Assembly (NCBI RefSeq): GCF_050113715.1 | Contig: NZ_JBNJQR010000004.1 | Span: 62,001-126,000 of the forward strand | Length of the DNA: 64,000 nt | DNA from: Brevibacillus_H ginsengisoli | Lineage (GTDB): Bacteria > Bacillota > Bacilli > Brevibacillales > Brevibacillaceae | Direction of reading: 5' to 3' | Shown here: positions 43,478 through 52,693 of the stretch, one piece after another | Layout of the letters: the number at the start of each line of letters is the position of its first letter | Numbering within the stretch: position 1 is the first letter of the stretch | Made by a program: the position numbers and the translations under genes | Notes under the pieces: generated by a model | Databases searched by the model: none | What the model was told of the DNA's origin: nothing | What the model saw: only the letters and a program-made list of their open reading frames with translations

Positions 43478-44809
43478 ATGATGGATTTATTAATTGAAAT
43501 GATCTTCATGGATATTCCTCAAGCATTCCTTGTACTGATGGCGGGGATGGCTCTCTTTAATGAATCGCTGCTTGCCAAGTGGCGTAAGGGAGCCTTTTTT
43601 GCCGTAGTCTATGGTCTAGTGATTCTGGTCTTGAACCTCATGAATATGTCTTACGAACCCAAAGTCTTGATTCTATTGCTTACGATGATCATCATGGTCC
43701 AATGGTTATTCCGTTCTCATTTGGTACTTACGATTATGATTAGCATCAGCGCATTTGTCGCTATGATGCTGATCGAATTCATGGTCATCCTGTTCTTTCA
43801 AATGCTTCACATTCATATTGACGAGATCATGGCGAATCCCCTGTACTTGTATTTTGCCATGTGGTCGATATTTTTGATCTTGTCTGGCGTAATCGGGATT
43901 CTGAGACACTTTCATTTCAATCTGATGAATTGGATACCCAACACAAGATTAAACACATACCTCGCTTTACTAATCGTCAGCATTAGTTTGGAATTCCTGC
44001 TGATGATGACAATAGCAACCAGATACTACCTCGTAGCTACCAATAACTTGACGATGTTTACGATTCGGAACATCCCCGTTCTTCCTCCGATCATGCTGCT
44101 TTTGTTTCTTGTCATTATCGTGCTGTTCGTCCGGTATCTTCTATTGAAAGTTACCTATGTTGAAACAGAAACGAAATTACCTTATCTCAAAAGTATTGAT
44201 GACCTCGTACACGCCATTCACTCCGTCCAAAATGATGAGTCCAGACATTATAAAAATATTCTTACCCTCTTAGAAAACGGAAAGCAAACAGAAACGGTTG
44301 AGTACATAAACCAACTCTTTAAGAAGTCCGGCAATCAGCATCACAACTATTCCCACTTAAGCTTCAAAGAGGTTAAGGATCCAAGTGTAGTCAGCTTGTT
44401 ACAATCCAAGTTGGCGTACTGCCTGTCCAATCAGGTCAGCTTTACATACGAAATCAAGAGTCAGCACCAGTTCCAACATATGAAGACGATCGACATCGTT
44501 AAACTACTAGGGAACCTCCTAGACAACGCCATACGAGCAACCATGGAATGTGACGAGCCTTCTAAGATACGGCTTGTCTGGACGGAGACTGATCAGGAAG
44601 AGTCTCTGTGTATTGAAAACTCAGGGCCAACCATACCTCAAGAAGCGTTGCAGAAACTGTTTGATCTCGGCTATACAACTAAAAAGACTACAGGTGGAGT
44701 TGGGCTGTCTGTAGTGAACTCCATTGTGAAGCAGTATAAAGGAAAGATTAGCGTTTATTCAAAGGACAGTTGGACAAACTTTCAAATTGTTTATAAAAAA
44801 AGCTTCTAA
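43478..44809 (+). CDS. AgrC-like sensor histidine kinase
   Basis: This is the likely receptor of the AgrD-derived peptide. The 443-residue protein has about six or seven N-terminal membrane spans (to about residue 225), then a short coiled region with the phospho-acceptor histidine in ESRHYKNILTLLENG (HPK10-like, compare FRHDYxNIL in AgrC). The GHKL ATPase domain shows the N box LLGNLLDNAIRA and G box KKTTGGVGLSVV. No response regulator follows; the next gene is a metalloprotease. It is separated from agrB by only 24 bases, so it belongs to the same operon. Confidence 0.88.
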   Translation: MMDLLIEMIFMDIPQAFLVLMAGMALFNESLLAKWRKGAFFAVVYGLVILVLNLMNMSYEPKVLILLLTMIIMVQWLFRSHLVLTIMISISAFVAMMLIEFMVILFFQMLHIHIDEIMANPLYLYFAMWSIFLILSGVIGILRHFHFNLMNWIPNTRLNTYLALLIVSISLEFLLMMTIATRYYLVATNNLTMFTIRNIPVLPPIMLLLFLVIIVLFVRYLLLKVTYVETETKLPYLKSIDDLVHAIHSVQNDESRHYKNILTLLENGKQTETVEYINQLFKKSGNQHHNYSHLSFKEVKDPSVVSLLQSKLAYCLSNQVSFTYEIKSQHQFQHMKTIDIVKLLGNLLDNAIRATMECDEPSKIRLVWTETDQEESLCIENSGPTIPQEALQKLFDLGYTTKKTTGGVGLSVVNSIVKQYKGKISVYSKDSWTNFQIVYKKSF

Positions 44810-44944
44810 TTGAAGCATTTTAGAATAATCCCCACAAAAATTTTATTTGTTTAATAAATTTTTTTATTTATTTATGTATTTTTTTCCATTATACTATTCA
44901 TATATTCTTAATATTTTATATTTTACAACGAAAGGATGGTTCTA

Positions 44945-47248
44945 TTGAAATCTAGTAAGGTCATGGCCAGCTTGTTATCCTCTGCACTCGTATTTAGCGT
45001 AGTTGTTGGAAGCCCGATCATCGGGGAAGCCAAAACCAAATCCAAATCTCACAAAACTACAGAAGCATCTCGCAACGTCGATTGGGCGACGGTTAATACA
45101 GATCGTATTGCCAAATCCTTAATCGAAAGTGGTCAGTTGGACAAAGATGCGTCGGCAGAAGAAATTGAGGCAGCCGTTCGTGAATTCATCCTGGCCGGTA
45201 ATGTACCCAACAGTGACACTGATGGAATCGATACCTCGACTGAATTCGGGAAGTCAGCTTATAAGGCTAGAAAAGGGCAGTTGCAGGAATTTACGGAATC
45301 TTTGGAACACGGTGATGACTTCAAGAAGTCCCGCGCAATCTCCAAAAACAAAGAACATGTAGATAACGCAGTAGTTGCACTTATCGAATTCCCTGATCTG
45401 GCTCACAATTCTATTCCTAAGCCAGATGCTACGAACGACTATTTATGGACGAAAGACTTCAATCCAAGTCACTATGAAAAAGTACTTTTCAATAAAGGTG
45501 GCTACAGAACTCCTGAAGGCTTGAAACTTCCGACGATGACAGACTTCTACCATGAACAATCCAATGGTAGCTGGGCTTTGGATGGAACTGTAACCGATTG
45601 GACAGTCGCTTCCAAAGAAGCTGCCTACTATGGAAGACACGAGGGAGCAGAAAACGATGCTGATCCGAAAGCTCTCGTAGAAGAAACCCTTAAAGCAGTA
45701 GGTAAACAAATCGCTGGCGATGAATCAAAATATGATCAACGTGACCCTTATGACTTGGATCATGATGGCAACGTAATGGAGCCAGACGGCATGGTGGACA
45801 ACCTCTTCGTCGTACATGCTGGTGTAGGCGAAGATTCCGGTGGCGGCGTTCTCGGACAAGATGCGATTTGGGCACACCGTTCCACTCTGGAAGAACCAGT
45901 GGAAATTCCAGGTACTAATCTAAAAGCATATGACTACATCATTCAGGGTGAAGAGGGTGCTGCGGGCGTATTCTCCCATGAGTATGGGCACAACCTCGGA
46001 CTGCCGGATGAATACGATACGCAATACTCTGGTGCTGGTGAACCAATCGGTCCTTGGTCCCTGATGTCAGCGGGAAGCTGGACTGGCCTTGTTCCTGGTA
46101 CAGAACCATCTGGTTTCAGCCCATGGGCCAAACTTTACTTCCATGATACATATGGTGGTAACTGGCCTACTCCAAAAGAAATCAATTTTGACTCATTAAA
46201 AGAAGGCAAGGAGTACACGTACAATTTAAAAGAGGCTGTTGCCCTTACCGACAAGGACAAAGTTCTAAAAATTAATTTGGACGACAAGATCGTTGCTCCT
46301 CCAACTCAACCAAAAGGAAGTTACTCCTACTTCTCTACAAAAGGGAACTCCCTGGATACAAAACTTACTTCTGAAGAAATTGATCTGACCAACGCAAAAT
46401 CAGCTTCCTTGAGCTTTGACTCCTGGTTTAACACCGAAGAAGACTACGATTTCTTGTATGTCAATGTATTGGTTGACGGATCTAAAAAGCCTGAACGAGT
46501 AAAAAAATTGACCGGTTCTTCAAATGATTGGTCAACAATCGATGTTGATCTCTCCAGCTATGCCGGCAAGAAAATTAAAGTGCAATTCGAGTACAAAACA
46601 GATGTAGGCTTGGCTTTAGATGGCGCCTATATTGATAACATCTCGGTTAAAGTGAACGGACAAGAAGTCATCGCTGACGATGCGGAAGGCGACGCGAAGT
46701 TCACCTTGGAAGGTTTCAAACGATTTGACGGCTCTTCTATTCCATACAAAACCTACTACCTTGTCGAATGGCGCACACAAAATGGTGTAGACCAAGCGCT
46801 CGGACATTACATGCGTGCCGACAGTGTAATCTCCTACGACCCAGGAATGCTCGTATGGTACTATGATGGCAGCTTTGGTGAAGACAACTGGACTGGTATC
46901 CATCCAGGTGAAGGTTACCTCGGAATCGTTGACGCTCACCAACGTGGCCATTACTGGGATACCAATGTTGTGGGAGACACACGCTACCAGATCGTAGACG
47001 CAGCTTTCAACCTGAAGAGAAACAAAACTTCGAATATCGACATCGTCACTCAAACACGCGCGATGAGCTACAAAGGATTGCAAGGTATCGATACCTTCAA
47101 CGATAAGAATGACTACACAGCGAAGAAATACCTCCCAGACGCAGGTAAAATTCTTCCTAAGCTGGGCTTGACCCTGCAAGTTAAATCCGTTGGCAAAGAT
47201 GGTAAATCTGCAACGATTGTGGTGAAACGTGTTCCTGTGAAGAAATAA
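44945..47248 (+). CDS. Immune inhibitor A-type M6 metalloprotease
   Basis: InhA-type enzymes are secreted zinc proteases that degrade host or environmental proteins and can cleave spore or wall proteins. TTG 44945 is preferred over an ATG at 44936 because GAAAGG touches the latter; the protein has 767 residues. The signal peptide is MKSSKVMASLLSSALVFSVV, cleaved near GEA. Zinc site HEYGH at residues 345-349 is followed by GLPDEYDT, the M6 signature. A MAM/VCBS-like beta region (SASLSFDSWFNTEEDYDFLY) lies in the C-terminal half. It is a single gene 135 bases after the agr operon, in the same orientation, with an AT-rich leader and a strong terminator. Confidence 0.94.
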   Translation: MKSSKVMASLLSSALVFSVVVGSPIIGEAKTKSKSHKTTEASRNVDWATVNTDRIAKSLIESGQLDKDASAEEIEAAVREFILAGNVPNSDTDGIDTSTEFGKSAYKARKGQLQEFTESLEHGDDFKKSRAISKNKEHVDNAVVALIEFPDLAHNSIPKPDATNDYLWTKDFNPSHYEKVLFNKGGYRTPEGLKLPTMTDFYHEQSNGSWALDGTVTDWTVASKEAAYYGRHEGAENDADPKALVEETLKAVGKQIAGDESKYDQRDPYDLDHDGNVMEPDGMVDNLFVVHAGVGEDSGGGVLGQDAIWAHRSTLEEPVEIPGTNLKAYDYIIQGEEGAAGVFSHEYGHNLGLPDEYDTQYSGAGEPIGPWSLMSAGSWTGLVPGTEPSGFSPWAKLYFHDTYGGNWPTPKEINFDSLKEGKEYTYNLKEAVALTDKDKVLKINLDDKIVAPPTQPKGSYSYFSTKGNSLDTKLTSEEIDLTNAKSASLSFDSWFNTEEDYDFLYVNVLVDGSKKPERVKKLTGSSNDWSTIDVDLSSYAGKKIKVQFEYKTDVGLALDGAYIDNISVKVNGQEVIADDAEGDAKFTLEGFKRFDGSSIPYKTYYLVEWRTQNGVDQALGHYMRADSVISYDPGMLVWYYDGSFGEDNWTGIHPGEGYLGIVDAHQRGHYWDTNVVGDTRYQIVDAAFNLKRNKTSNIDIVTQTRAMSYKGLQGIDTFNDKNDYTAKKYLPDAGKILPKLGLTLQVKSVGKDGKSATIVVKRVPVKK

Positions 47249-47264
47249 TGTAAAGTAAATATTT

Positions 47265-47317
47265 GAGGGTGTCCTCTAAGTAGAGATAACTACTTAAGGG
47301 GACACCCTCTTTTTTTG
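47265..47317 (+). terminator. Terminator of the M6 protease
   Basis: GAGGGTGTCC (47265-47274) pairs with GGACACCCTC (47300-47309), extended by CTAAGTA/TACTTAA inside, followed by TTTTTTT. Confidence 0.9.
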
Positions 47318-47573
47318 CCCGGATTAGGTCGCATTGTTGCTATATTTCATGTTTTCGTACTGTGAAAGTACTGATTTAAAAGCATTTGCATGATCCTAAT
47401 GGAAAACCAATGGAAATCCAAGGATTGGATTCTTACGCTTCCAAAATCAGGGTTTTTACATTACTTAGCTTTCAGCATCAACCATATTCCTTTTTTCTAC
47501 AAATGGAAGAGCAACACAGAGCCATCTATTCATTGCAATTATAGGGACTGCAAGAATTGCCAGATGATTTTAA
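47318..47573. other. Intergenic stretch without a recognisable gene
   Basis: This stretch follows the protease terminator and precedes the startless S-layer fragment. I see no promoter, signal-peptide-coding start or Shine-Dalgarno that could drive the fragment; the sequence is AT-rich without repeats. Confidence 0.5.
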
Positions 47574-49376
47574 ATTCTAGTAAAGGTTTGTGCTATTACC
47601 CGTACAGGTGTTGAAGTTCATTTTGCTGCTCTTACCGAAGCAAAAACAGGTGTTACTGTTGTAGTTACTGACAACAATGGCAACACTGTTGCTGTATCTG
47701 CACAAGATTTGGCAAAAGGTGACACTTCCGCTACTTTCGACTTCGCAACTGCTTTGTCCGCTGATCCTACTGGAAAATGGACAATCAACGGAACTACATT
47801 TGACTTCGCAAATATTCAAAAGCTTAGCGATATCCTTACTGCTGTTGGAAACAACAACGAAGTAGCAACTTTGGCTGCTTTGAAAGCTGCTGGTCTCGCT
47901 AACATCAAGGATGAAAACATCACAACTTATGTAGCTGCAATCAAAACTGCAACTGCAAAAGACACGCTCGCTGACATCCAAACCATCATCAACACTTCAA
48001 ATGATTCCGCTATCTCTTCCGCAGACGCGAAAGTGATTGTAGATGCTGTTAACGCAGCTACCAACCAAGTTCAATTGTTGGCAGCATTGCAAAACAAAGC
48101 ATTTGCTCGTGTAAATCCTGACTGGATCGTTGATTATAAAACTGCTATTGATGCAGCTGTAGCAACTGGAAAAGATTCCATCGTTGAGATCCAAGCTCTT
48201 GTAGACGGCAAAAACAGCACGAAGATCACTGCTGCTGATACTGCAGCTGCAACTTCTGTTGACCAAAATGCTGTTACTGCTTTAATTCAAACATACGTGG
48301 CAGCTGATGTAGCTCCAGCTACAACTAAAGCTGACCAAATCAAAGCTTCTCAAATCAAAACTGGCGTATTCAAAGTGAAGGAAGCTTCTACTCAAACTTC
48401 CGTATACAGCGCTTTGACTGGTTTGGCTGCTCTTGACTCTACTGACTTGCCTGCTACAGCTTTGAATAGCACGTTGAAAGCTGATTATTTGACAGCACAA
48501 ACTGCTAACAAAGCAACGATCACTGGTGCTACTACACCTGCTCAAATCAAAACAATGATCGTAGATGCTGCTGATACCTCTGCTCTGAATGCTGCTTTGG
48601 CTGGTGTAAAAGGCCTGACCAATACAAGCACAGATGCTGATGTGAAAGCTGCTCTTCAAAAACTTGCTAACGTAACTAGCCACAAAACTGGCACTGACAA
48701 GTTTGATATGACAACTGTTAAAGATGCAAGCTTGCAAACATATGTAAATGCGGCAACTGTTGGGTTCGTCGCTGCTGGAGCTGATGGTTTGACTTTGGCT
48801 GAAGTTCAAACAGCAATCTCCACTGTCAATGCTACTGCAAACGTAGCTGCTGATTTAGCAACTGTTAACAGCACAACTGCAACAGCTGCTGATGTACGTT
48901 CCGCTTTGATCGATATCGCGCTTGTACAAAATCAAGCAGGTTCCAAAGCTACAGTTGATGCTTTCATCAACTTGCCAACTCAAGCACAACTGGAAATCGC
49001 ACAATTGGTAATCGACACTCGTCCAGCTGCTGGATACGCTGACCTCGAAGCAATTGTAAAAGTTGCTGATGGTACTGGTGCGATTGCAACTGAGCAAAAA
49101 GCTCACGCTGATCAATTTGCTAAGTTTAACGCAATTGGCGATCTTGCTTCCGCAACAACAACTTCTATCAAAACAGCATTGGATACTTACGCTTTTGACG
49201 GCTATGCTAACCTGACTAACACTCAAAAGGTTGCTGTCGCTCAACAAGTTGCGAAGCTTACAAAAACCGTTAACGGAACTGTAACTCCATTGAACTTTGC
49301 TGGTACTGATGCAGTTAAAACCCTTAAAGAAGCGAATGACATTATCACAGCTGCTATTAAAGCTGCTGGTCTCTAA
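47574..49376 (+). pseudogene. 5'-truncated S-layer-like gene fragment
   Basis: The open frame runs from a stop at 47571 to 49376 (about 600 codons). It contains no ATG or GTG until a TTG at 47709 that lacks a Shine-Dalgarno, and homology-like sequence begins well before that TTG: AITRTGVEVHFAALTEAKTG, then VTVVVTDNNGNTVAV. This is the start of an Ig-like domain of the kind found in the OWP (compare VDSVSANNLRTVTVNFSKAV). The rest is Ala/Thr-rich helical repeats (LAALKAAGLANIKDENITTY, then ADIQTIIN). The codon choice (many GCT, ACT, CAA) resembles highly expressed wall-protein genes. Missing are the signal peptide, SLH domains, start and promoter. The frame is otherwise intact over 1.8 kb, so it is a recent truncation or a silent cassette. 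Confidence 0.75.
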
Positions 49377-49397
49377 TCACCGCTTCAAGAAGATGTG

Positions 49398-49427
49398 GGG
49401 GCCGATCAACTTGATCGGCCCTTCTTT
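49398..49427 (+). terminator. Terminator after the S-layer-like fragment
   Basis: GGGCCGATCAA (49398-49408) pairs with TTGATCGGCCC (49411-49421), followed by TTCTTTATT. Retention of a good terminator supports descent from a functional gene. Confidence 0.8.
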
Positions 49428-49447
49428 ATTCAAATAAAACAAATCAT

Positions 49448-49518
49448 CTTGTCCCTTGTAAAATGATTGTCCTGTAAAGGCTACAAGGCCCTAGGATGCC
49501 CATTTTACAAGCGACAAG
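49448..49518. repeat. 18-bp inverted repeat upstream of the unknown gene
   Basis: CTTGTCCCTTGTAAAATG (49448-49465) is the reverse complement of CATTTTACAAGCGACAAG (49501-49518) with one mismatch. The 35-bp spacer contains a further partial copy, TTGTCCTGTAAAGG. It could be an operator or a recombinase site. It ends 26 bases before the next gene. Confidence 0.65.
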
Positions 49519-49544
49519 TATATGATAGAAAGGGTTGGATAAGC

Positions 49545-50351
49545 ATGAGAAATCTAGATTTGGATGTGAATATCCTTCATTGTACAACGGCGATATGCCT
49601 TGATCATTCAATATTGGCAGCTTTCCTTCCCACTTATCGAATAACCGCATCTGAAGCGATTCATGAGGAATTGCTGGTCAAGAATGTGACCGAGAAACTT
49701 CGGGATCTGGAACAACAATTAAGTATAACAGAAATTGAGCTAGATAAGTTGGAATTATACATATCGTATCTGCCTAAGGATTTAGTTCTTCGTTCAGATG
49801 CTGAGTATCGCTTAGCACAACTTCGAGAAGTCAACATGTTGAAAATAGAGTTGGCAACATGGTCAGCAACATCAAAGCCAACAACAATCGATAAACATCT
49901 GATTAAGCAACTACATTCAATCCAAGCGAGAGTCAGAAACTGTCTAAACAGCCCATTGAAACAGCAGCTACTGGGTACCATTCATGAACTCACCAATACC
50001 TATGACTTGAGCCTTACCTCCATTCAGTTAGATCAGATTACGGTAAATAAGCTTGAAACGGTTGAGGATGTAGATAATCACCTGATTGGTTTCATGATTG
50101 CTGAATATATTGATCTAGATCCTGAGACACGTTTGGAGATAGCCCAAAATATCTATGAGCAACCAGTTCTCTTACAGTTATCTGACGATGAGCTTGTTAC
50201 GGAAGTAATCAGACTTGTAAAAAGCTACTCAGCTAGTTTAACGCAGCTAACAAGTAGTGAAAACAACAACCAGTCTAATACGGACTGCCTACTCATTAAA
50301 AACGCGACGGAAGGTATTCACATTGTTGATGGTCAAATTCGCTTGGTATAA
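49545..50351 (+). CDS. Protein of unknown function
   Basis: I do not recognise this gene. ATG 49545 follows AAAGGG; the product has 268 residues. It has no signal peptide or membrane span. Residues about 45-120 form a Leu/Glu/Lys-rich coiled coil (EKLRDLEQQLSITEIELDKL); the remainder is helical (LDPETRLEIAQNIYEQPVLL). No catalytic motif is visible. The first 40 residues contain three cysteine or histidine residues (LHCTTAICLDH) that are not arranged as a zinc finger. An 18-bp inverted repeat sits directly in front, and a tyrosine recombinase gene lies 234 bases downstream. Confidence 0.7.
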   Translation: MRNLDLDVNILHCTTAICLDHSILAAFLPTYRITASEAIHEELLVKNVTEKLRDLEQQLSITEIELDKLELYISYLPKDLVLRSDAEYRLAQLREVNMLKIELATWSATSKPTTIDKHLIKQLHSIQARVRNCLNSPLKQQLLGTIHELTNTYDLSLTSIQLDQITVNKLETVEDVDNHLIGFMIAEYIDLDPETRLEIAQNIYEQPVLLQLSDDELVTEVIRLVKSYSASLTQLTSSENNNQSNTDCLLIKNATEGIHIVDGQIRLV

Positions 50352-50493
50352 ACTATCCAATTCATCCTTAACGACAATATTTCGATTCCGCTTCCTTAGA
50401 TTGGCAAACTGAGATTATACTCTCGGTTTGCCATTTTTTATTTTCATTAGAATTAAATTTATTTCAATAGTACTAAAGATGCGTATTAATCGT

Positions 50494-50499
50494 TATAAT
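50494..50499 (+). promoter_or_regulatory. TATAAT -10 box before the recombinase
   Basis: A perfect TATAAT lies 19 bases before the small leader frame. The -35 region is poor (TACTAA), so the promoter is probably weak or activated. Confidence 0.4.
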
Positions 50500-50517
50500 A
50501 TAAGGAAAGTGGGTAAA

Positions 50518-50595
50518 ATGATGGAAGACTATATGAGGATACCATTAGAAAATCAAAGCATTTTGTTGAAAAGGGTGCAACGATCGTGCTACTGA
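50518..50595 (+). CDS. Possible 25-residue leader peptide of the recombinase gene
   Basis: ATG 50518 follows AAGGAAAGTGGG and encodes MMEDYMRIPLENQSILLKRV plus QRSCY, ending TGA at 50593-50595. It overlaps the GTG start of the recombinase (50586), which would couple their translation. It may be only a chance frame. Confidence 0.4.
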   Translation: MMEDYMRIPLENQSILLKRVQRSCY

Positions 50596-51449
50596 CTAAC
50601 GCTATTACCTTGTTTTTAAACTATCTCTCCTCAATCGACCGGAGCGAAGAAACTATTTCTGGCTATCAGAAGGATTTGAAGCAATTAACCTGTTATTTAG
50701 AAAATCGGTATAACTGCGAGTTGTACGTTGAAGAAGTAACCGCAAATGATTTAGAGGATTATCTCTTCTATTTAAAAGATAAACGTAAATACGCAGCTTC
50801 AAGCCGCTCTCGCAATCTCCATACACTTCGGTCATTTTTTGCCTACGCCTACAAAAAGGAATGGGTCATCCGTAATGTAGCCCTATCTGTAGAGAGGATT
50901 AACGTTCAACAGAAAGAACGAACCCATCTGTCGGATGAAGAGGTTCAATCGTTGATTCATACAATTGATCATGAGCTGATCAGACTTGTTGTTCAGGCTC
51001 TTTACATGACAGGACTTCGGATTTCGGAATGTTTGAATCTTGTTGTAGATGATGTAGATATCCAAAGACGTGTTATCCATGTCATTGCAGGGAAAGGGAA
51101 TAAAGACAGACTAGTGCCGATATCGGAACGGCTGGCGCCCCATCTTGAAGAATACATACTGTACAAACGACCAGCTACAAATTCGACCTTATTCTTCTGC
51201 ACAAAAAAAACTGGCATGCTTTCTCCTATCTACGTGAATCGCGTCATAGCAGATGCTGTAAAAAAGCTGGGATGGAAAAAGAAAATTACGGCACACATAC
51301 TTCGTCATAGCTTTGCCAGTCAATTAGTAAAAAAGGATGTCAATCTTGTACAAATTCAAAAGCTGTTGGGTCACTCTTCACTTAAGGTGACAAGTGTATA
51401 CACACATACGGACATCGATCAGTTAAGTGACGCAGTTAATACTCTTTAA
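50586..51449 (+). CDS. XerC/XerD-type tyrosine recombinase
   Basis: Tyrosine recombinases cut and rejoin DNA at short inverted sites. The 287-residue protein has the N-terminal core-binding domain (LTNAITLFLNYLSSIDRSEE..., about 1-90) and a full catalytic domain: Arg in LYMTGLRISECLNL, Lys in AGKGNKDRLVP, HILRH (HxxR), GHSS, and the nucleophile Tyr in TSVYTHTD. All catalytic residues are intact. GTG 50586 follows AAAGGG at 10 bases. It is too far from the usual xerC (codV) context to be the chromosome-dimer resolvase. It ends just before the gene for a putative DNA-binding protein. Confidence 0.92.
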   Translation: MLLTNAITLFLNYLSSIDRSEETISGYQKDLKQLTCYLENRYNCELYVEEVTANDLEDYLFYLKDKRKYAASSRSRNLHTLRSFFAYAYKKEWVIRNVALSVERINVQQKERTHLSDEEVQSLIHTIDHELIRLVVQALYMTGLRISECLNLVVDDVDIQRRVIHVIAGKGNKDRLVPISERLAPHLEEYILYKRPATNSTLFFCTKKTGMLSPIYVNRVIADAVKKLGWKKKITAHILRHSFASQLVKKDVNLVQIQKLLGHSSLKVTSVYTHTDIDQLSDAVNTL

Positions 51450-51501
51450 ACTTGCTAAGTCAAATATCAAGCAATTATATAGAGAAATGGAGAGTTATTG
51501 T

Positions 51502-52347
51502 ATGGAGTCGTTGGTTGATAAGAACCCAATATATGATGAACGAGTGAATGAAATTCTTAGAGGAATGGCTGAAGGGAAAAGCAGGGATGATTTAGCTGTA
51601 GAACTAGGCTATAAAAACTACAAAACTCTCGATATTTATATGCGTAGAAAAAATTTCTCATGGGACCGTGAGCGACAAAAATATATCCCCACGTATAGTC
51701 GACTCGATAAAAAAGATATCGAAATTAGCTTGACTAGTTCTTCCAAAGTGGCAACAGTCATCTCCCTTTTTAAAAAGGAAGGAGCTGACGCAAAAGTCAT
51801 CGCCAAACGACTTGGGTTTGCCAATCATCGTGATATGGCCAACTATATGAAGTCCAAAGGCTACAAATGGTCATCAGAGGAACGAAACTATCTCAAAGAA
51901 TATGGACAGATTCAGGACGAGGATAAGACGTTACTGGCTAATTCCGATGATAGCGCCCCAATCCTACCTAGGAAAGAAACTCTCGAAGCTCCTGTACCCT
52001 CTCAGCGCTTCTCAGAAGGGATTCGTACAGAGTTGTCCCAGGTTGAACGATTTATGCCCCTTCTAGAGATTCTTGAGCGAAACCGCGATAGACTTGTGGA
52101 TCTCATCGTTCCGGGTGCAGAAGGCGGTAAAGTTCCTCGCTATGTGGTTCCTGGAATCTTTGTCACCAAGTCAGTACATATGACGAACACGCTCGACCAA
52201 ATGGTGCGCGAATACAGCAAGGAGAAGAATATCAGCCAGCGAGATATCTTCACCGTAGCTCTCATCGAATTTTTTCGTCGATATGGCTATGAACGTGAGG
52301 TTGAAACCTTGTTGGGTGTTTATGGGAAACTGAAATCTAGGTTATAG
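51502..52347 (+). CDS. Putative DNA-binding protein with two HTH-like repeats and an RHH-like C-terminus
   Basis: ATG 51502 follows GGAGAG; the product has 282 residues. Two about 45-residue repeats are visible near the N-terminus: EILRGMAEGKSRDDLAVELG, ending FSWDRERQKY, and SLFKKEGADAKVIAKRLGFA, ending KWSSEERNYL. Each looks like a helix-turn-helix. The C-terminus (TNTLDQMVREYSKEKNISQR, then DIFTVALIEFFRRYG) resembles a ribbon-helix-helix dimerisation unit. It lies 52 bases after the recombinase and is probably co-transcribed. It could be an accessory factor or regulator; I do not recognise a named family. Confidence 0.65.
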   Translation: MESLVDKNPIYDERVNEILRGMAEGKSRDDLAVELGYKNYKTLDIYMRRKNFSWDRERQKYIPTYSRLDKKDIEISLTSSSKVATVISLFKKEGADAKVIAKRLGFANHRDMANYMKSKGYKWSSEERNYLKEYGQIQDEDKTLLANSDDSAPILPRKETLEAPVPSQRFSEGIRTELSQVERFMPLLEILERNRDRLVDLIVPGAEGGKVPRYVVPGIFVTKSVHMTNTLDQMVREYSKEKNISQRDIFTVALIEFFRRYGYEREVETLLGVYGKLKSRL

Positions 52348-52636
52348 TGGGGATTATGGGGATGTTTAAGTTTCTAAGCTTATTATTCGTGATAACTATT
52401 CAATAAGTTCTTGGCATTATTACTTCAATTATTCTTCTAGTTTCCTCAGATGAATATAAATACCCTCTATTCAAAAAGAAATAGGGGATATTTGTTGCTA
52501 CTTCGGCTTTCCCCCTCCTATGGTTTCCTTCACTGCTATTGGCTACCTTCACGCGGTCTTTGCGAAGTAATACTACAATCATGGACAACCTTTCGTTCGA
52601 TGGTTAAGAGTTACATTAACGAAAATTAAAGAGAAT
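52348..52636. other. Intergenic region between the DNA-binding gene and the S-layer operon
   Basis: It holds a weak hairpin at 52459-52492 (AATACCCTCTATT with AATAGGGGATATT) that may end the recombinase operon. Otherwise there is no gene-like frame or clear promoter. Confidence 0.45.
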
Positions 52637-52667
52637 AAAAAGAAGCCTAACATTAAGGCTTCTTTTT
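52637..52667 (-). terminator. Terminator of the S-layer operon
   Basis: AAAAAGAAGCCT (52637-52648) pairs perfectly with AGGCTTCTTTTT (52656-52667). It lies 26 bases past the OWP stop and is bidirectional. Confidence 0.9.
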
Positions 52668-52693
52668 ATTACAAACGTTATTAAAAGTCAATT

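Noticed and set aside
47390..47614. 74-codon plus-strand frame before the S-layer fragment
   Set aside because: It lacks a Shine-Dalgarno and signal peptide, and it is not in frame with the S-layer fragment, so it cannot be the missing N-terminus.
47574..49376. The S-layer-like frame as a normal gene starting at TTG 47709
   Set aside because: There is no ribosome site or signal peptide at that TTG, and clear Ig-like sequence in the same frame begins more than 100 bases before it.
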